A stretch of DNA of 64,000 bases from Epiperipatus broadwayi (lineage: Eukaryota; Onychophora; Udeonychophora; Euonychophora; Peripatidae): NCBI GenBank assembly GCA_028023455.1, contig JAQFVV010000207.1, positions 1,445,243-1,509,242 on the forward strand, in the 5' to 3' direction. Position 1 is the stretch's first letter. Each line of letters begins with the position of its first letter. A program made the translations under genes and the position numbers. Below are positions 1 through 11,904 of this stretch, piece by piece. Under the pieces are notes generated by a model that was not told where the DNA came from, ran no database searches, and worked only from the letters and a program-made list of their open reading frames with translations.

Positions 1-519
1 CTCTGGGCTGGGGGCAAAGAGAAGAAGGATGGAATTGTATAGAAATGAGTTTTGTGATGCTTATATGAACTAATCTGTGAATGACAAACCTGTCCATATA
101 TGGAATATGCTGGTCAATTTTCCTGGCCATTAGTATTTGTTTTTTTTCTTTATGATACAGACACATAACATCTGATATACATTTGATTATGAAGTTTAGA
201 ATTTGAATTGATTATAGCTTTTCTGTTTTTAACTTAAATATTCAAGTGCTCTAACTGTGATATTCTTAGCAATTAAAAAAAATCTATAAACCTTTTTAAT
301 ATATATAACTTGATTTACTATTTGGACCATTTGCTTTTTTATTAACTCACTTCTATATTTAGAACATCTTTTATGGTCATTTTCAAGGAATTTCTTTCAT
401 ATTCTTCTTTATTTATGGTTTCCTCATCATATGTAATAATATTTTCTTAGAACTTTTATATTGTAATTTTTTCTGTATATTTTGTTTTTAAAATATTTAA
501 AACAAAATATAGAGTAAAA
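1..519. other. AT-rich sequence without gene
   Basis: No ORF, tRNA or convincing repeat end is visible. The first 40 bases are purine-rich and look unlike the rest, possibly the end of an element that lies outside the window. Confidence 0.5.
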
Positions 520-1060
520 AACTTCTACTTCCTGGACATAAATCTGAAGTATCTTTATTTGATATCTTCCATTAATTTAAAAGACTACTTTTGCAAGTCT
601 GCCCAATGTTCAATCAATGACCATATTATTGTTTTTCTACATTTTATTTATAATAAATTCCATGTTATTTGTGTTTCCAATATTTGTGTCATAGTTATAG
701 AATTTGCATTCACTTGAAAATCAATTTTTTAATTTTTCTAATTTCACAAAGTTCACAATTAAATGCAGCCTCTAATTATAAATAACTTAAATAAAATGCC
801 ATCTTCAAATTACAGCCTTTGTCTCACTAAAGAGATTCTTACATCTTTCATCTCTGACCACTAACCTCTGCTTTTTCTGACGATTTTGCAATAATGGTCC
901 AAATTTATCCTGTATACTAACATTGTAAATATCTATTTAATAAAAAAAGAATGGGTGAACATTTTAATCCTGTCTTCAAAAACTCATTATGTTTCATTTA
1001 AGAACTGCTAAGAAACACAGAGGCTAAACTCTCCATACAGTAGTGCCATTCAGTACACGT
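520..1060 (-). mobile_element. Decayed 5' fragment of the RTE-like LINE
   Basis: Read on the minus strand, this stretch aligns by eye with the 5' untranslated and endonuclease-start region of the RTE copy at 33776-36815. Matching landmarks are the block near 770-860 (equivalent to 36590-36660) and the block near 600-700 (equivalent to 36340-36420). All reading frames are broken. The right edge is uncertain because similarity fades beyond about 940. It is an old fragment with no coding capacity. Confidence 0.55.
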
Positions 1061-3384
1061 CAGATAATCAATGGATGCAAGAAGTTTGTTCATAAAATGC
1101 ATATCTAGTGCTTATTTATCTAATATTCCCAGATTAGTTTCCAGCTTGTGGATTTCATCATTGAAGAGCCTTGGATCTGAGAGAACTTCATTAAATCTTA
1201 GGATCTAATGCAACCCTCCAGAAGGCACCTTTTATCTTATTAGCTAACTATAAAGTGTTCTAAACATAAAAATCATGATTGTGTGAACTATCAAGAAACT
1301 GAAAAAAAAGACTATGAAATTTCTTGATAAGAGTTGATGCATCCTGGAGAGCAACCTATCCATGGGTATTAATTATATGAATAATCACATAATAAAAAGA
1401 GCTGCAATGACAAGAATTATGAATTTGCCCTTTTCAGGATTTTAAGCTTCAAAGATAAATAAAAAGTTGTCATTTTAGTCCCCCACAAATTCTATTTTGC
1501 AGCCATATCTGACAGTACATAAGGGTTAGTTAATTTAAATTTAAATTAGACATTGGGATATATCTAAATAGTTCAAAGACTGAAAAACTCTGTTACTAGC
1601 AGTTTTTTTTCCGATAATCAATTGAAGGAAGAGTAAATGTGAAGTGTCTTTTTTTATTAAGAATAACTCAAAAAAATAAATACTAATAATGTAAACAAAA
1701 TCTATCTATCTCATGAAAACCAGGCTGAAATTCATCACAAAATTCATTGTTCATTTTCACATTTTCTAAGTTTTATAATCCTATCCTATATTTTTAAAAT
1801 GTTAAGAAACATTCTAAAATAAAATTTTGTGATGTCTTTATGTTACCTTGATAAGATGACATTTCCATTTACTAAATTAAGCAACTGAAAAACCTTTTTT
1901 TTAATGATGATTATTAAATAATTTTATTTTTATTGAGTTTATTTGTTTTTTCACTACCATCTTATTTATAAATTTATTTATGACCCTTTTTATAGTGACC
2001 ACTGCAGGGTAAATATTTTTTAATAGTTCCTGAAAAAGAAAACATGAAGGAGAAAATAGTATTCACCTTGGTGAAAAAGAGCAGTTTTACCTTTCTTTTG
2101 CGTTTGAGCTAAGATTAGTTATATTTCATTTACCAACGAATAACGATTGCTTTAGTCTGTTTTTTAAAAAATATCCCATGTCTATTGATTTATGTTACAA
2201 ATCTATTTAATATGGATTCAAACTTGGACATGGCAACAGTTGCATTTCTTCATAACCTAAAGGCTTTTTATGCTTATTGTATAAAGAAAAGGTATGATAT
2301 ATATATATATTGTATTATGGAATAAAATGAAAATTAATAATTGATGTTATGTTGCAAGCTTAATGTTTTTGAAAAATTTACCTTTCGTAAAACTCACATT
2401 TTTAATATTAAAACTATTCTTACTTTCTATTATATTTTACTATTGTTTTTATGTGTATGTGTGTGTTTTCTCAATGCTGGAAAGAAAATAAACATATTGA
2501 TTTAAAATTCTGATTTAAAAATGTACTATATTGCTATTTAAAAATTATTTTAATTGCATGTCTGTAGTTTTTAATGAAAAAAAAAACAATTATTTATATA
2601 CTTTGAAAGTAAGAATTAATTTAAATATAATCATAGCTTTCTATGATTTACAGCAGTGATGAAAAATAAAAATCTGCTGTTCAATGACCATAGATCATCA
2701 CTCCACTCCTACTACTTCCTGTACTTGTACTTATTATGAAAACTACCATGCACTAAAAGTAATTCCAAGGGTGAATATTGAAAGAGTTATCTATACTCTA
2801 CGCAATAACCATTCAACACATTTTAATAAATTAACACAAGTATTACTGCAATGATACTATAATTGTCTCCAATATATTTCACTCAATACTTAGGTATTTC
2901 CCCAAAATAAACAATTTTACATGATCTTCATATAATTACTCATGTGCTCCCCAGAATTGTTTTCACTCTAATCTAGAATCATTTAGTGTAAGCTAGAATA
3001 ATGGAGGGGTATTCCTAATTTTCAAAACAAGTCACTTAAAAATTCAAGATTAAACTTGAAATTTAAAAATATTAACACACTGTAACAGTAGTTTGGACTT
3101 GAGAGAAACGCATAAGAAGATATCTTATATTTTACTAAAATTTACGTTATGAAGTCAAATTATACAAAATGCAATTCATTAGAAAAATTTCAAAAGACAC
3201 AATGTGCTAAGAAAAAAAATGTATGACAATATTTAAAAATAATCCATGAAACAGATTCGAATATTAAGAATTTTATAAAATAAAATAATAATTAATAGTG
3301 GTAAAAGAATATATAATTGTCAATGTGCAGGAAAAAAAAAAGAATGTCTCAGAACTATAGAATTATATTAGGTATTGGAGAAAA
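1061..3384. other. AT-rich sequence without gene
   Basis: No ORF above background, no splice-flanked exon and no clear repeat termini. A short (TA)n run lies near 2298-2310. A GC-richer patch near 1130-1260 resembles transposon debris but could not be assigned. Confidence 0.5.
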
Positions 3385-5015
3385 AAAGATGGAATTATTA
3401 CTAAAAAGAGAAATGACATCATGAAATTGGTAGAAGATTTTTATCAAGAATTATATAGTAATAAAGAACAAGTACTTCCTATATCTATTACATCTTCCGA
3501 ATTGCCCAGAATTTTAAATGAAGAAGTGAGACATGCAATTAAGTGTATGAAGAAAGGAAAGGCTCCAGGAAATGATGGAATTATAATTGATATATTAAAA
3601 GAAGGAGGTGAAGAAATAGAAACAATTTTAGCAAAGTTATATACCAAATGTCTAAATGATAAAGTTGTACCGGAAGATTGGAAGAATGCAGTAATAATAT
3701 TAATATTTAAAAAAGGTGATAAAGAAGATATTAAAAATTACAGACCTATCAGTCTTTTATCAGTTTTATATAAAATTTTTACCAAGATAATTACAACTCG
3801 TCTACAGAGAACTTTGGATTTCCACCAACCAAGAGAACAAGCTGAATTTAAAAGTGGTTTTAGTACAATAGATCATATCCAGGTATTGAGAGAAGTCATA
3901 GAAAGGACAAACGAATATGAGTTGTCATTATGTTTTGGATTTGTAGATTATGAAAAGGCATTCGATTCTATATACATTTCTTCCGTGATTAAAGCATTGG
4001 ATCATCAAGGTATAGATCCAGGATATTGTCATATTTTAAAGAATATTTATAAAAATACAACAGCAACAATTAGATTACATAATGATATTGGAAAAATCAA
4101 CATTGAGAAAGGTGTAAGACAAGGTGACTCCATATCTCCAAAACTCTTTACAGCAGTGCTGCAAGAAGTATTTTGTGGATTAAAATGGGAAACTAAAGGA
4201 GTGAAAGTAAATGGAGAGTATTTAAGTCATTTAGATTTCGCAGATGATGTAGTTGTTTTTGCAAATAATTCTTCAGAGCTGCAGGAAATGTTGCAGGAGT
4301 TAGCAGATGAAAGTAGAAAAGTAGGACTAAAGATAAATGTTAAAAAAACTAAAGTAATGTTTAATCGATTTGCTCAAAATATGAAAATAAAGATTGATTA
4401 TGAAGAATTAGAAGAAGTTAAGAGTTACAAATACCTTGGTCAGATTATTAATACAGATGGAAAGATAATGGAGGAAATTAATCATAGAATTAAACTTGGT
4501 TGGAGTGCTTTTGGTAGAAATAACTTGATACTAAAAGGAAATATGCCTATGTGTTTGAAAAGGATGGTTTTTAACAAATGTGTTTTACCAGTTCTTACTT
4601 ATGAATCTGAGACTTGGACACTTAATAGAAGAGCAATACAGAGACTTCAGACCACTCAAAGGAGTATGGAGAGATGTATGTTGGGAGTAACAAGAAGAGA
4701 TCGAAAACGCAATGTATGGGTAAGACAACAAACAGGTGTTATTGACCTTATTGAAAAAATTAAAAGATTGAAATGGGGTTGGGCTGGACATATTGCTAGA
4801 AGAGATGATAATAAATGGACAATTGAAATTTTAAACTGGATTCTAAGAGATTGTAAAAGACCCAGAAAGAGATCACATGTGAGATGGATGGATGAAATAA
4901 GAAAATGTGCAGGAGTGTTGTGGAGAAGAGAAGCTAAACATCGGAGAAGATGGATTAAACTTGGAGAGACCTTCATCCTGCAGTGGATTGATAATGGTTG
5001 ATGATGATGATGATT
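3385..5015 (+). mobile_element. 5'-truncated RTE-like LINE, copy with intact RT ORF
   Basis: Similarity to the longer copy at 33776-36815 starts near 3385, so the endonuclease half is missing. The 3' end is short, follows the stop codon directly, and ends in GATGATGATGAT; short untranslated tails with triplet microsatellites are typical of RTE-clade LINEs. The flanks near 3376 (ttggagaaaaaa) and near 5014 (ttggaaaaaagg) are similar and could be an imperfect target-site duplication. Confidence 0.85.
3421..5001 (+). CDS. RTE-like non-LTR retrotransposon reverse transcriptase (526 aa)
   Basis: This uninterrupted 526-codon ORF encodes the RT of a non-LTR retrotransposon, which copies element RNA into DNA at a nicked target. 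Visible motifs: NYRPISLL at residues 106-113, the motif A region FVDYEKAFDS at 174-183, GVRQGDSISP at 231-240, and the catalytic FADD at 273-276. The C-terminal part carries the conserved YLGQ, GWAGHIARR and WMDEIRK blocks of this family and ends WIDNG. Residue 142 is Glu in EQAEF, where the copy at 34920-35354 has Gly (EQAGF). The upstream endonuclease domain is absent, so this copy is not autonomous. The first Met is used as start, but in a full-length element translation would begin further upstream. Confidence 0.85.
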   Translation: MKLVEDFYQELYSNKEQVLPISITSSELPRILNEEVRHAIKCMKKGKAPGNDGIIIDILKEGGEEIETILAKLYTKCLNDKVVPEDWKNAVIILIFKKGDKEDIKNYRPISLLSVLYKIFTKIITTRLQRTLDFHQPREQAEFKSGFSTIDHIQVLREVIERTNEYELSLCFGFVDYEKAFDSIYISSVIKALDHQGIDPGYCHILKNIYKNTTATIRLHNDIGKINIEKGVRQGDSISPKLFTAVLQEVFCGLKWETKGVKVNGEYLSHLDFADDVVVFANNSSELQEMLQELADESRKVGLKINVKKTKVMFNRFAQNMKIKIDYEELEEVKSYKYLGQIINTDGKIMEEINHRIKLGWSAFGRNNLILKGNMPMCLKRMVFNKCVLPVLTYESETWTLNRRAIQRLQTTQRSMERCMLGVTRRDRKRNVWVRQQTGVIDLIEKIKRLKWGWAGHIARRDDNKWTIEILNWILRDCKRPRKRSHVRWMDEIRKCAGVLWRREAKHRRRWIKLGETFILQWIDNG

Positions 5016-5390
5016 GGAAAAAAGGTGCTAGCAAATAAAAAAATACCAAAAGGTTTATCAATCAAAATTCATAAGAAATTTAAGCATTGAAAGTTATACA
5101 ATTGGATGAAATCCATGTCTTTTGAGCTTAAGAATCTGACAATCTGTTAATACAAATAGTTATGCAGTTATAAAGAGTAAAAATAGAACTATTATAAATA
5201 AAAGGGAGGATATGAAAAATGTAAGAAAGTAACCATTATAATTATAACTCTTTTTTCTAAAATTTCTGTGCATTATAAATTAAGTATATCTGAAAATGAT
5301 AGAATTATTGCTGACTTCTTAAAAAGAGCATAAGAAAAAATAAAATAATTGTTGGTAAAAAGTATATGATATATGCCTAAATAAAAATGT
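5016..5390. other. AT-rich spacer
   Basis: No ORF or repeat signature recognised between two RTE copies. Confidence 0.4.
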
Positions 5391-5910
5391 GCCAGTTGAC
5401 TGGATGAATAAAGCCATGTGAGAAGATGCTAAAGTCAATATTAGAAATGATAGATTTATTGATCTATTAATTATATACAAGATCATTGCCAAGATAATTA
5501 CAAATTTTCTAGATAGAAGTTTTGTCTCATATAAACCAAAAGAACAAGCTGAACTTAAAAACAGTTTTAATACAAGAGATTAAATCCAGAATTAAGAGAA
5601 AATATAGAGTGAGATTAATGAATATGAATTGCCATAATGCTTTGGGTTTGTAGATTATAGAAAGACATTTGATTCTTTGTACAGTTTCTCAATGACTAAC
5701 TTTCTGCACCATCAAGTTAAATAGTTACAATATAACAATATGCTGAAAAATATTTATCAAAATGCAGCATACATATTTACATTCTATGGAAATAATAAGA
5801 AAATTAACATTGATAAAGATGTACAACAGGGTGATTTAATATCTCCAAAAAATTTACAGCTGTTTTACAATAAATAAATGGAAAGATAAAGAAAAAATAT
5901 ACAAATATTA

Positions 5911-6020
5911 TTTAATATTTTAATACAAATATATTGTCCACATTTAAATGAATACAATTAGAAGGGATTTGAACTCAGACTTGCAAGCTCCCTATAACTA
6001 TTCACTCCATCTTATATAAC
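5911..6020 (-). repeat. tRNA-derived SINE head, copy 1
   Basis: On the minus strand this carries a pol III B-box-like GAGTTCAAATCC and the upstream block AGGGAGCTTGCAAG, as expected of a tRNA-derived SINE head. A second copy in the same orientation lies at 6388-6490. Both sit inside the decayed RTE copy. Confidence 0.5.
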
Positions 6021-6387
6021 TGATACACTTGACCACATACTTGTGAAAAAAATAAATGATCTCCAATATACATATTTTATGGCTGAACCATTCATCAGTT
6101 GACCCAGGTCATTATTTCCCACACAAATATATAATCATTGCTCAGTCTAAATTAAGATAGCAAATCTTCAACTTCAATAAACAAGCCTCAATCTTCCCTA
6201 AACTTCAACTCTTCAATCAACCATATTATTGAAAATCTGATCATGGACTGCTCAAAGCCCCTGTTGATGCCAATATTAATGTCATACCCATGATGACCTT
6301 AAATCATCCTGACACCTCTCATATAGGACTTATATATGTCCATTTAAATACACAGAAGAGGGCTGGGAAAAATACAGACTAAATATG

Positions 6388-6490
6388 TAATATTTAACTA
6401 CAAGTATATTGTCTATACTGAACTTAATGTAATTAAAATGGATTTAAACTCAGACTTTCAAGCCTCCTACAGATATCCACTCTATCTTAT
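6388..6490 (-). repeat. tRNA-derived SINE head, copy 2
   Basis: Same orientation as the copy at 5911-6020, with GAGTTTAAATCC as B box on the minus strand. The roughly 370 bases between the two heads would be the body of the second unit. A related head (GGAAGCTGTAGGGC, then AAGTTTAAACCC) lies in the giant LTRs near 16650-16690 and 23605-23660, also on the minus strand. Confidence 0.5.
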
Positions 6491-9441
6491 TTATATTTTT
6501 CATATGCTGCTATTTTTGCAAACAATGCATTAGTGATTTAGAAAATATTGCAAAAAAAGTATCAAATGAAAGTGATAATGCGTGACTAGAGATAAATGCT
6601 AAAGAGATTTAAATAATGTCTATAATTTTCTCAGAAGAAGAAAATAAAGACTGTCAATCATGAAATAGAATTAAGCATATTTTGTTAAAAGAGTAAATCT
6701 TACACACAATCAACATATTTATTTTGTTGTTGTAAATGAAAATCATAATGGGTGAAATTTATCATAGAATTAAATTTAGAAAAAAACATTCTGATAGAAA
6801 TAACTTAATATTAAATGAAAATATGTTTTAGAAGAGGAATTTAAATGATAAAAAAATATTCCAGTTTTTACACATGGATCTGAGACTTAGACCCTTAACT
6901 AGAGAATAATACAAAAATTTTAAACTATTCAATAAAGTGTGGAGCGATATATTTTGAAAATAATAAGAGATTATAATAAAAATATATGAATGTAAGAACA
7001 AATAGATCTGAGTGACATTATTAAAAATATTAAGGGACTGAAGTGGAGTAGGCTACTTATATATTATTAGAAGAAGTATTAAGAAAAAACATTGAAACTG
7101 GATTTCAAAAGAGAGTATCCTAGTAAATGCCAACATATAATATTAATAAACGAAATAATAAAGTTATACGAGGTGATGTGATAAAAGGAAAGTGAAGAAA
7201 GGAAAGCTATGGATTGGAGAAATTAGATTAAAGTATAGATTAAAGTTAGAACGAAATCTTTATCCTGCAAAGAAAAAATAGTATTTGAAAATGTTGATGA
7301 TTATATATTGTAACATAATAAAAGAGATCAAAATCCATAATAACATAAATAATGTAGATCAAGAGAATTAAAATATCTGAGTAGTCTAAAATATATAAGA
7401 TCATAATATTTTAACTTAATAAATGAAAAATGGTAACTTAAATTTTTATATCAAAGAGAAAAGAATTGTATTTTTATAAAATATTACCATCTGAGACAAT
7501 TATAACAAATAAAAGTAGATCAAAAAGGAAAAATTGTATTTTTAATTTTATATTAAAGAGAAACTAATTGTAATATGCAACTTGCTGAGTATAAGCTATT
7601 TAACAAATGATCAGATTATGAGTTATTAATCATGTTAAGAAATCATATATAAGTTGTAACTATAATAGTCATTGAATTTTATTACTTTCAATATTATTAA
7701 AATATTAGTTATCCAGAAATTTATCGATGGCCTAAATTTATCAATTTTTACTTAAGATTTCCAAAGATATCATAATATCAATAATTAGAAACAATAATGC
7801 CTGGAGACTAGTCATTTAAGGTGTCTGGTTTATTTCAAACCCTAGTTAGGCAGGCATTGTACCATCAATAAACAAGTAGAAACTATAAGCAAATTATTAA
7901 GAACAAACTATTATAACTCAGGAAATAACATCAAGTGGGTGAGTACACTGGTAACTCAATAAAATATCTTCTCAGGTATACATACAGTAGATTTTATCCA
8001 CTTCCATCTCTTGGTTTGTTGTCAAGTGCATATTTAAATAAATAACAAGTGAATATGGTCTAGCAGGGCACCAGTAGATTATCTGAATCTAGACATAGTT
8101 ATATCTTATAACCTTTTCACATGTACTAGGTTTGAATCCCTTTTTGGTACTTTATTTCTAACAAAAGTAGAGGATTTTGCTTTTAGACCCATATCACTGT
8201 ATGCACTAATATTTAGGTAAACATAAATCATCCTTAAACTAAAGTGGAGTATATAAAATTCATAAGACAGTAATCGTCTCCTAGATCTTAACATAATGAG
8301 TGTGTTTCCATATCTTTATAAGTTTTACTAGCTCAGATTATACTATTAATTTAGGATGACAATTCACACATCCTGTCATGATGTAGATGATGGAATGGTG
8401 GTCATTATGATTATTCACAAATGCCAACTAAATATCATGAAATCACTTATTTATTTATGGCCTTTAAACATTTATCTATCTCATTAATTAAAATGTGATG
8501 ATGATGATGACGATAATGATAATAGTTCCAACCACAGCTTTAGGACTAAGCCTAATCATAAAACTTAATTTTTAAAAAAATTCATAACTATGGGTTAATC
8601 TCAGTATATCTAATTAAATCTTAAATAATTAATACTAACCATTGATGATGAATGATCACAACTAATAAAGAATACTCTCAATAAACTATATACACCTTGT
8701 TTAATAAAACAATTTAACATTTATTAATTTATTACGAACATATACAAACAATTCAAAGATAAACTAAGAATTTATATGAACAATAATGATAATAACAATA
8801 ATTAATTATTTGGCAATCATAAGATTAATTTTGAATTATTTCCCCTTTCCCAGAAATATATAATGTATATTAAATTGGATACTAAGTTTGCTAAAGTTTT
8901 CAATTCACAAGAAAATATTTCATAAAAAAAAAAAATCACTCTTTTTTTCTTTTTTACACACATACTTTTATAATATAATATATAAAGTAGAATGATGAAG
9001 TAGAGAAATGTTAGTGAAATTGAGAGAAAAAGATTTCCAGAACCATGTTTTTAAACTATTTCATCCCCCTTCCCGCTAAGCATGGAGATCACTTTTCATT
9101 AAATCAAAACAAAAATCACCTAATATTTTTAATGCTATATATGTCTATTATTCTTCCATCCACATGCAATTATATCCATGTAACAATTTAATATATTACT
9201 GTGTAGGTGTGTTTATCCCATAATAACCAAAATATTATTTAAAAACAAAATAATAATACAAAAAAATATCTTTTACATTTTAACCAACATTTCATAATTT
9301 TAGATTAGTATACAATAATAGTTTTAACATACATAAAATTATTACTCAAGGTTATAACTATTCTTATTGAAGAAAATTTTTGGTTTCAATTGATTATGTT
9401 GTTTTAAAGCTCTAAGAAAAAAAATACAAAACTTCATCTCT

Positions 9442-9455
9442 AAAATGTTACGAAT
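9442..9455. repeat. Left 14-bp target-site duplication of LINE-C
   Basis: AAAATGTTACGAAT occurs here and at 15271-15284, directly flanking the inserted LINE. The other LTR carries the single unduplicated site at about 22206-22220 (AAAATATTACAAAT). Confidence 0.9.
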
Positions 9456-9592
9456 TAGAGTTGGCAACAGACGGCGCCAAATGCTTACTTTAAATGCACA
9501 TTGTCTAGCCCTAAAAAATCAGAATTATATATCCTTTCCAAAATATTTCTTCAATCGGAGCTGTGAGGCAAACAAGGTAAGCTCTTATTTTT

Positions 9593-11863
9593 GTGTTTAA
9601 CCTCTTAAAATACAAAATGAGTATCGGTGTTGATTTCCTAGAACATAAAAACTTCAGGTTATGCCCAATGACCAGATCACAGAGTGATACTAATGTTAGG
9701 CAAGCCTTAGTCAAGCTTAATCCAAGCCCTCAATCTGAAGAAGAGAAAAACACTATTAATTATACCAAACCCTTTGATAATGATCATACTAGTTTATCTA
9801 CTGCTAAAATGCCAGATAATTGCTTGCAAAAGCAGAAATAAACCACACATAGTAAACAAGAAATTGTAGTAATAGATACTTAAAAAAAACGCTAAGAATG
9901 ATCTGACCGTAAACGCTAAAAAATCGTATTCTCCTCAAATTCTACCTAAAGCTATTTTTTCTCATGAAAACCCCAACAAAAATAGTCAAAAACAAAATGA
10001 TAATCCCACAAATAGCTCACCCCAAACAGAAAATCGCTCGCAAAATTACGATACAGAAAAATTTAAAAATGCAGGTGGTGCTTTGCTGAATGATTTGGAG
10101 CTTGATAATGTAGAAATAAGAAAGAAAATATCATTCCAGCACCAATCTGACAGACATATATCATCACAACAAAGCTCCCTGGAATTATCTGCCTCTGAAT
10201 CCATCACTGAAAATAGCGATATTAATCGCAGCAAAGTTTTAAAGCACAAACGAGTGCTAGAATTACAAATTGCTCAAAACTTCTTCAAATCAGATTTTCC
10301 TAGTCTTAGCTTGAATAATAAAAATAAGAACACACAGTCTGACAACAACATAGCATCATACCACAAACCAAGTCGATTGTGTTTAAGCAAACAAACGATA
10401 GAAGTTATGCTGCAGCACTTAATAATAAAACAAACAATGCGCAAAATCAAATAACAAATGTCACAACACAACACTATAACAGTCTAGATTTTGTTGAGGA
10501 AGACAACAACACACCTATTAATGATGAGATCAACTCCCAACTCAAACAACTAAGCTCACTATATCCTTTAAATAACTATGAAGAAATTAGTCAGGAATTC
10601 AATTCATGAATCCCTCCACTACTCTTTAATTCATTTCTAAATTAACATAGTGGTTACACAGTAATCCTCAGTACTACTAATGATAATTGTGACCTTTTCA
10701 CATTCCCAACTGATGATTTCTTCAAGCTACTAACATGTCATCAACTAGAAGATGCCATAAACGTATTTATCATCATCCTAACTGAAGATATCTGATAGTG
10801 GAATTTCATAACTTAATGCAAAAACAGCTTTTCAAAAGAAATAAACTCTACCTCAAGCAATGGCACTTAATTAAAATCAAGATGAATAGGCCCAGAATAG
10901 CATATGGCCTTGCTTGAAACTGTTACTTTAACTTTTCAGAACTTGACTTGCAAAGACTTTTGGCCAAATAAGGAGTAATTACTAACTTCAGATATCTAAG
11001 TAAGAAAAGGGCAGACCTCGATCTACCATCAAACAATACAGCATTTACCCTTAAGGTTAACAAAGGTTACACTCCATCTGACATTCCCTCAAAATTGGAT
11101 GAGAGGAAATGTCCCATCTACATTTTAATCTGTGGTGTTCAGCCTCAAGCTTTGTTTGTGGTGATCGCACACACCTAGTCAAATCTGTCCAAACAAAATT
11201 TGTGAAACATGCAACAATGCAGCAAATAGTTTAGTACAATCAACAAATGAATCACAAATGGACATTCCTTACCAATATGAACCTGAAACCTTACCTGAGA
11301 TCATGAAGAACTTTCCATACACTGGCTCTGCCACTCAGCAGCCATAAACACTCTGTTCACACCAGCTCTCACATGAAATCATAACTGAAAATAAAACCAA
11401 AGAGCAAATACAGCTACAGAATACAGCAAATACAAACAAATTACCAAAACAACCACATGCCACCCAAACTACCCAGAGAGATCAAATAGCTTCCAACAAC
11501 AAAAGAAAGACTCATGAATCTTCAAGCTCTCAGCCTGAAGAAACTAGCAGTTCCACAGCTGACTCAGTTCAGAATCCAATCATTCACATAATGCAACAAA
11601 TAGAGGTCCCAACATCAGAAAGAAAAAAGATCACAAGAGAGCCAGAACAGCGGAAACAAAATCCATACAAAACAGCTTTTCTCTGGAATTGTCAAACCCT
11701 ACAAATTCGCAGTCCAACACCAACTTCAACTCAAATCAGTGCATCACAAATGAAACAAACACAACTAACCACACTACCTCAAGATCCTGACTGCCAAAGT
11801 AAAGAATCCCACAGCCTGGAAGAACAACAAGTCTTAACTGACAATTTCCAGACCAATGATTAA
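9593..11863 (+). pseudogene. LINE-C ORF1 (gag-like) remnant
   Basis: Open segments at 9593-9841, 10083-10454, 10379-10609 and 11591-11863 encode Asn/Gln/Ser-rich, low-complexity protein typical of LINE ORF1. Around 11130-11220 a shifted frame gives FVCGDRTHLVK, which resembles a CCHC nucleic-acid-binding knuckle. Frame changes and stops separate the segments, so no ORF1 protein can be made. ORF1 proteins bind element RNA; that role is assumed from family knowledge. Confidence 0.5.
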
Positions 11864-11904
11864 CTTCAAGTCTGCTCACTTATAATGTTATCATATCAAT
11901 CATG

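Larger units (their letters stand above)
5391..7308 (+). pseudogene. Decayed RTE-like LINE (RT remnant) split by SINE-like insert
   Basis: The plus strand follows the RT ORF at 3421-5001 piece by piece: the block after GDKED, the EQAEL motif, GFVDYRKTFDS near 5645-5680, and the QQGDLISPK block near 5825-5850. It resumes near 6510 with the FANNA block and runs to the C-terminal region and a tail near 7300. Frameshifts and stops are numerous. About 100 bases around the catalytic FADD are replaced by an insert at roughly 5880-6505. It is dead and older than the copy at 3385-5015. The LTR element begins exactly at its tail. Confidence 0.7.

Noticed and set aside
3444-3647. Antisense ORFs over RTE and LINE copies (also 4656-4976, 33813-34001, 35958-36302)
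   Set aside because: They mirror real RT or endonuclease frames on the other strand.
7304-7308. Target-site duplication for the giant-LTR element
   Set aside because: Left flank TATAT and right flank AAATA do not match; the AT-rich flanks could give partial matches by chance.
8495-8518. RTE 3' end inside the giant LTR from the (TGATGA)n tract
   Set aside because: No RTE C-terminal coding remnant precedes it in either LTR copy; a simple microsatellite is enough.
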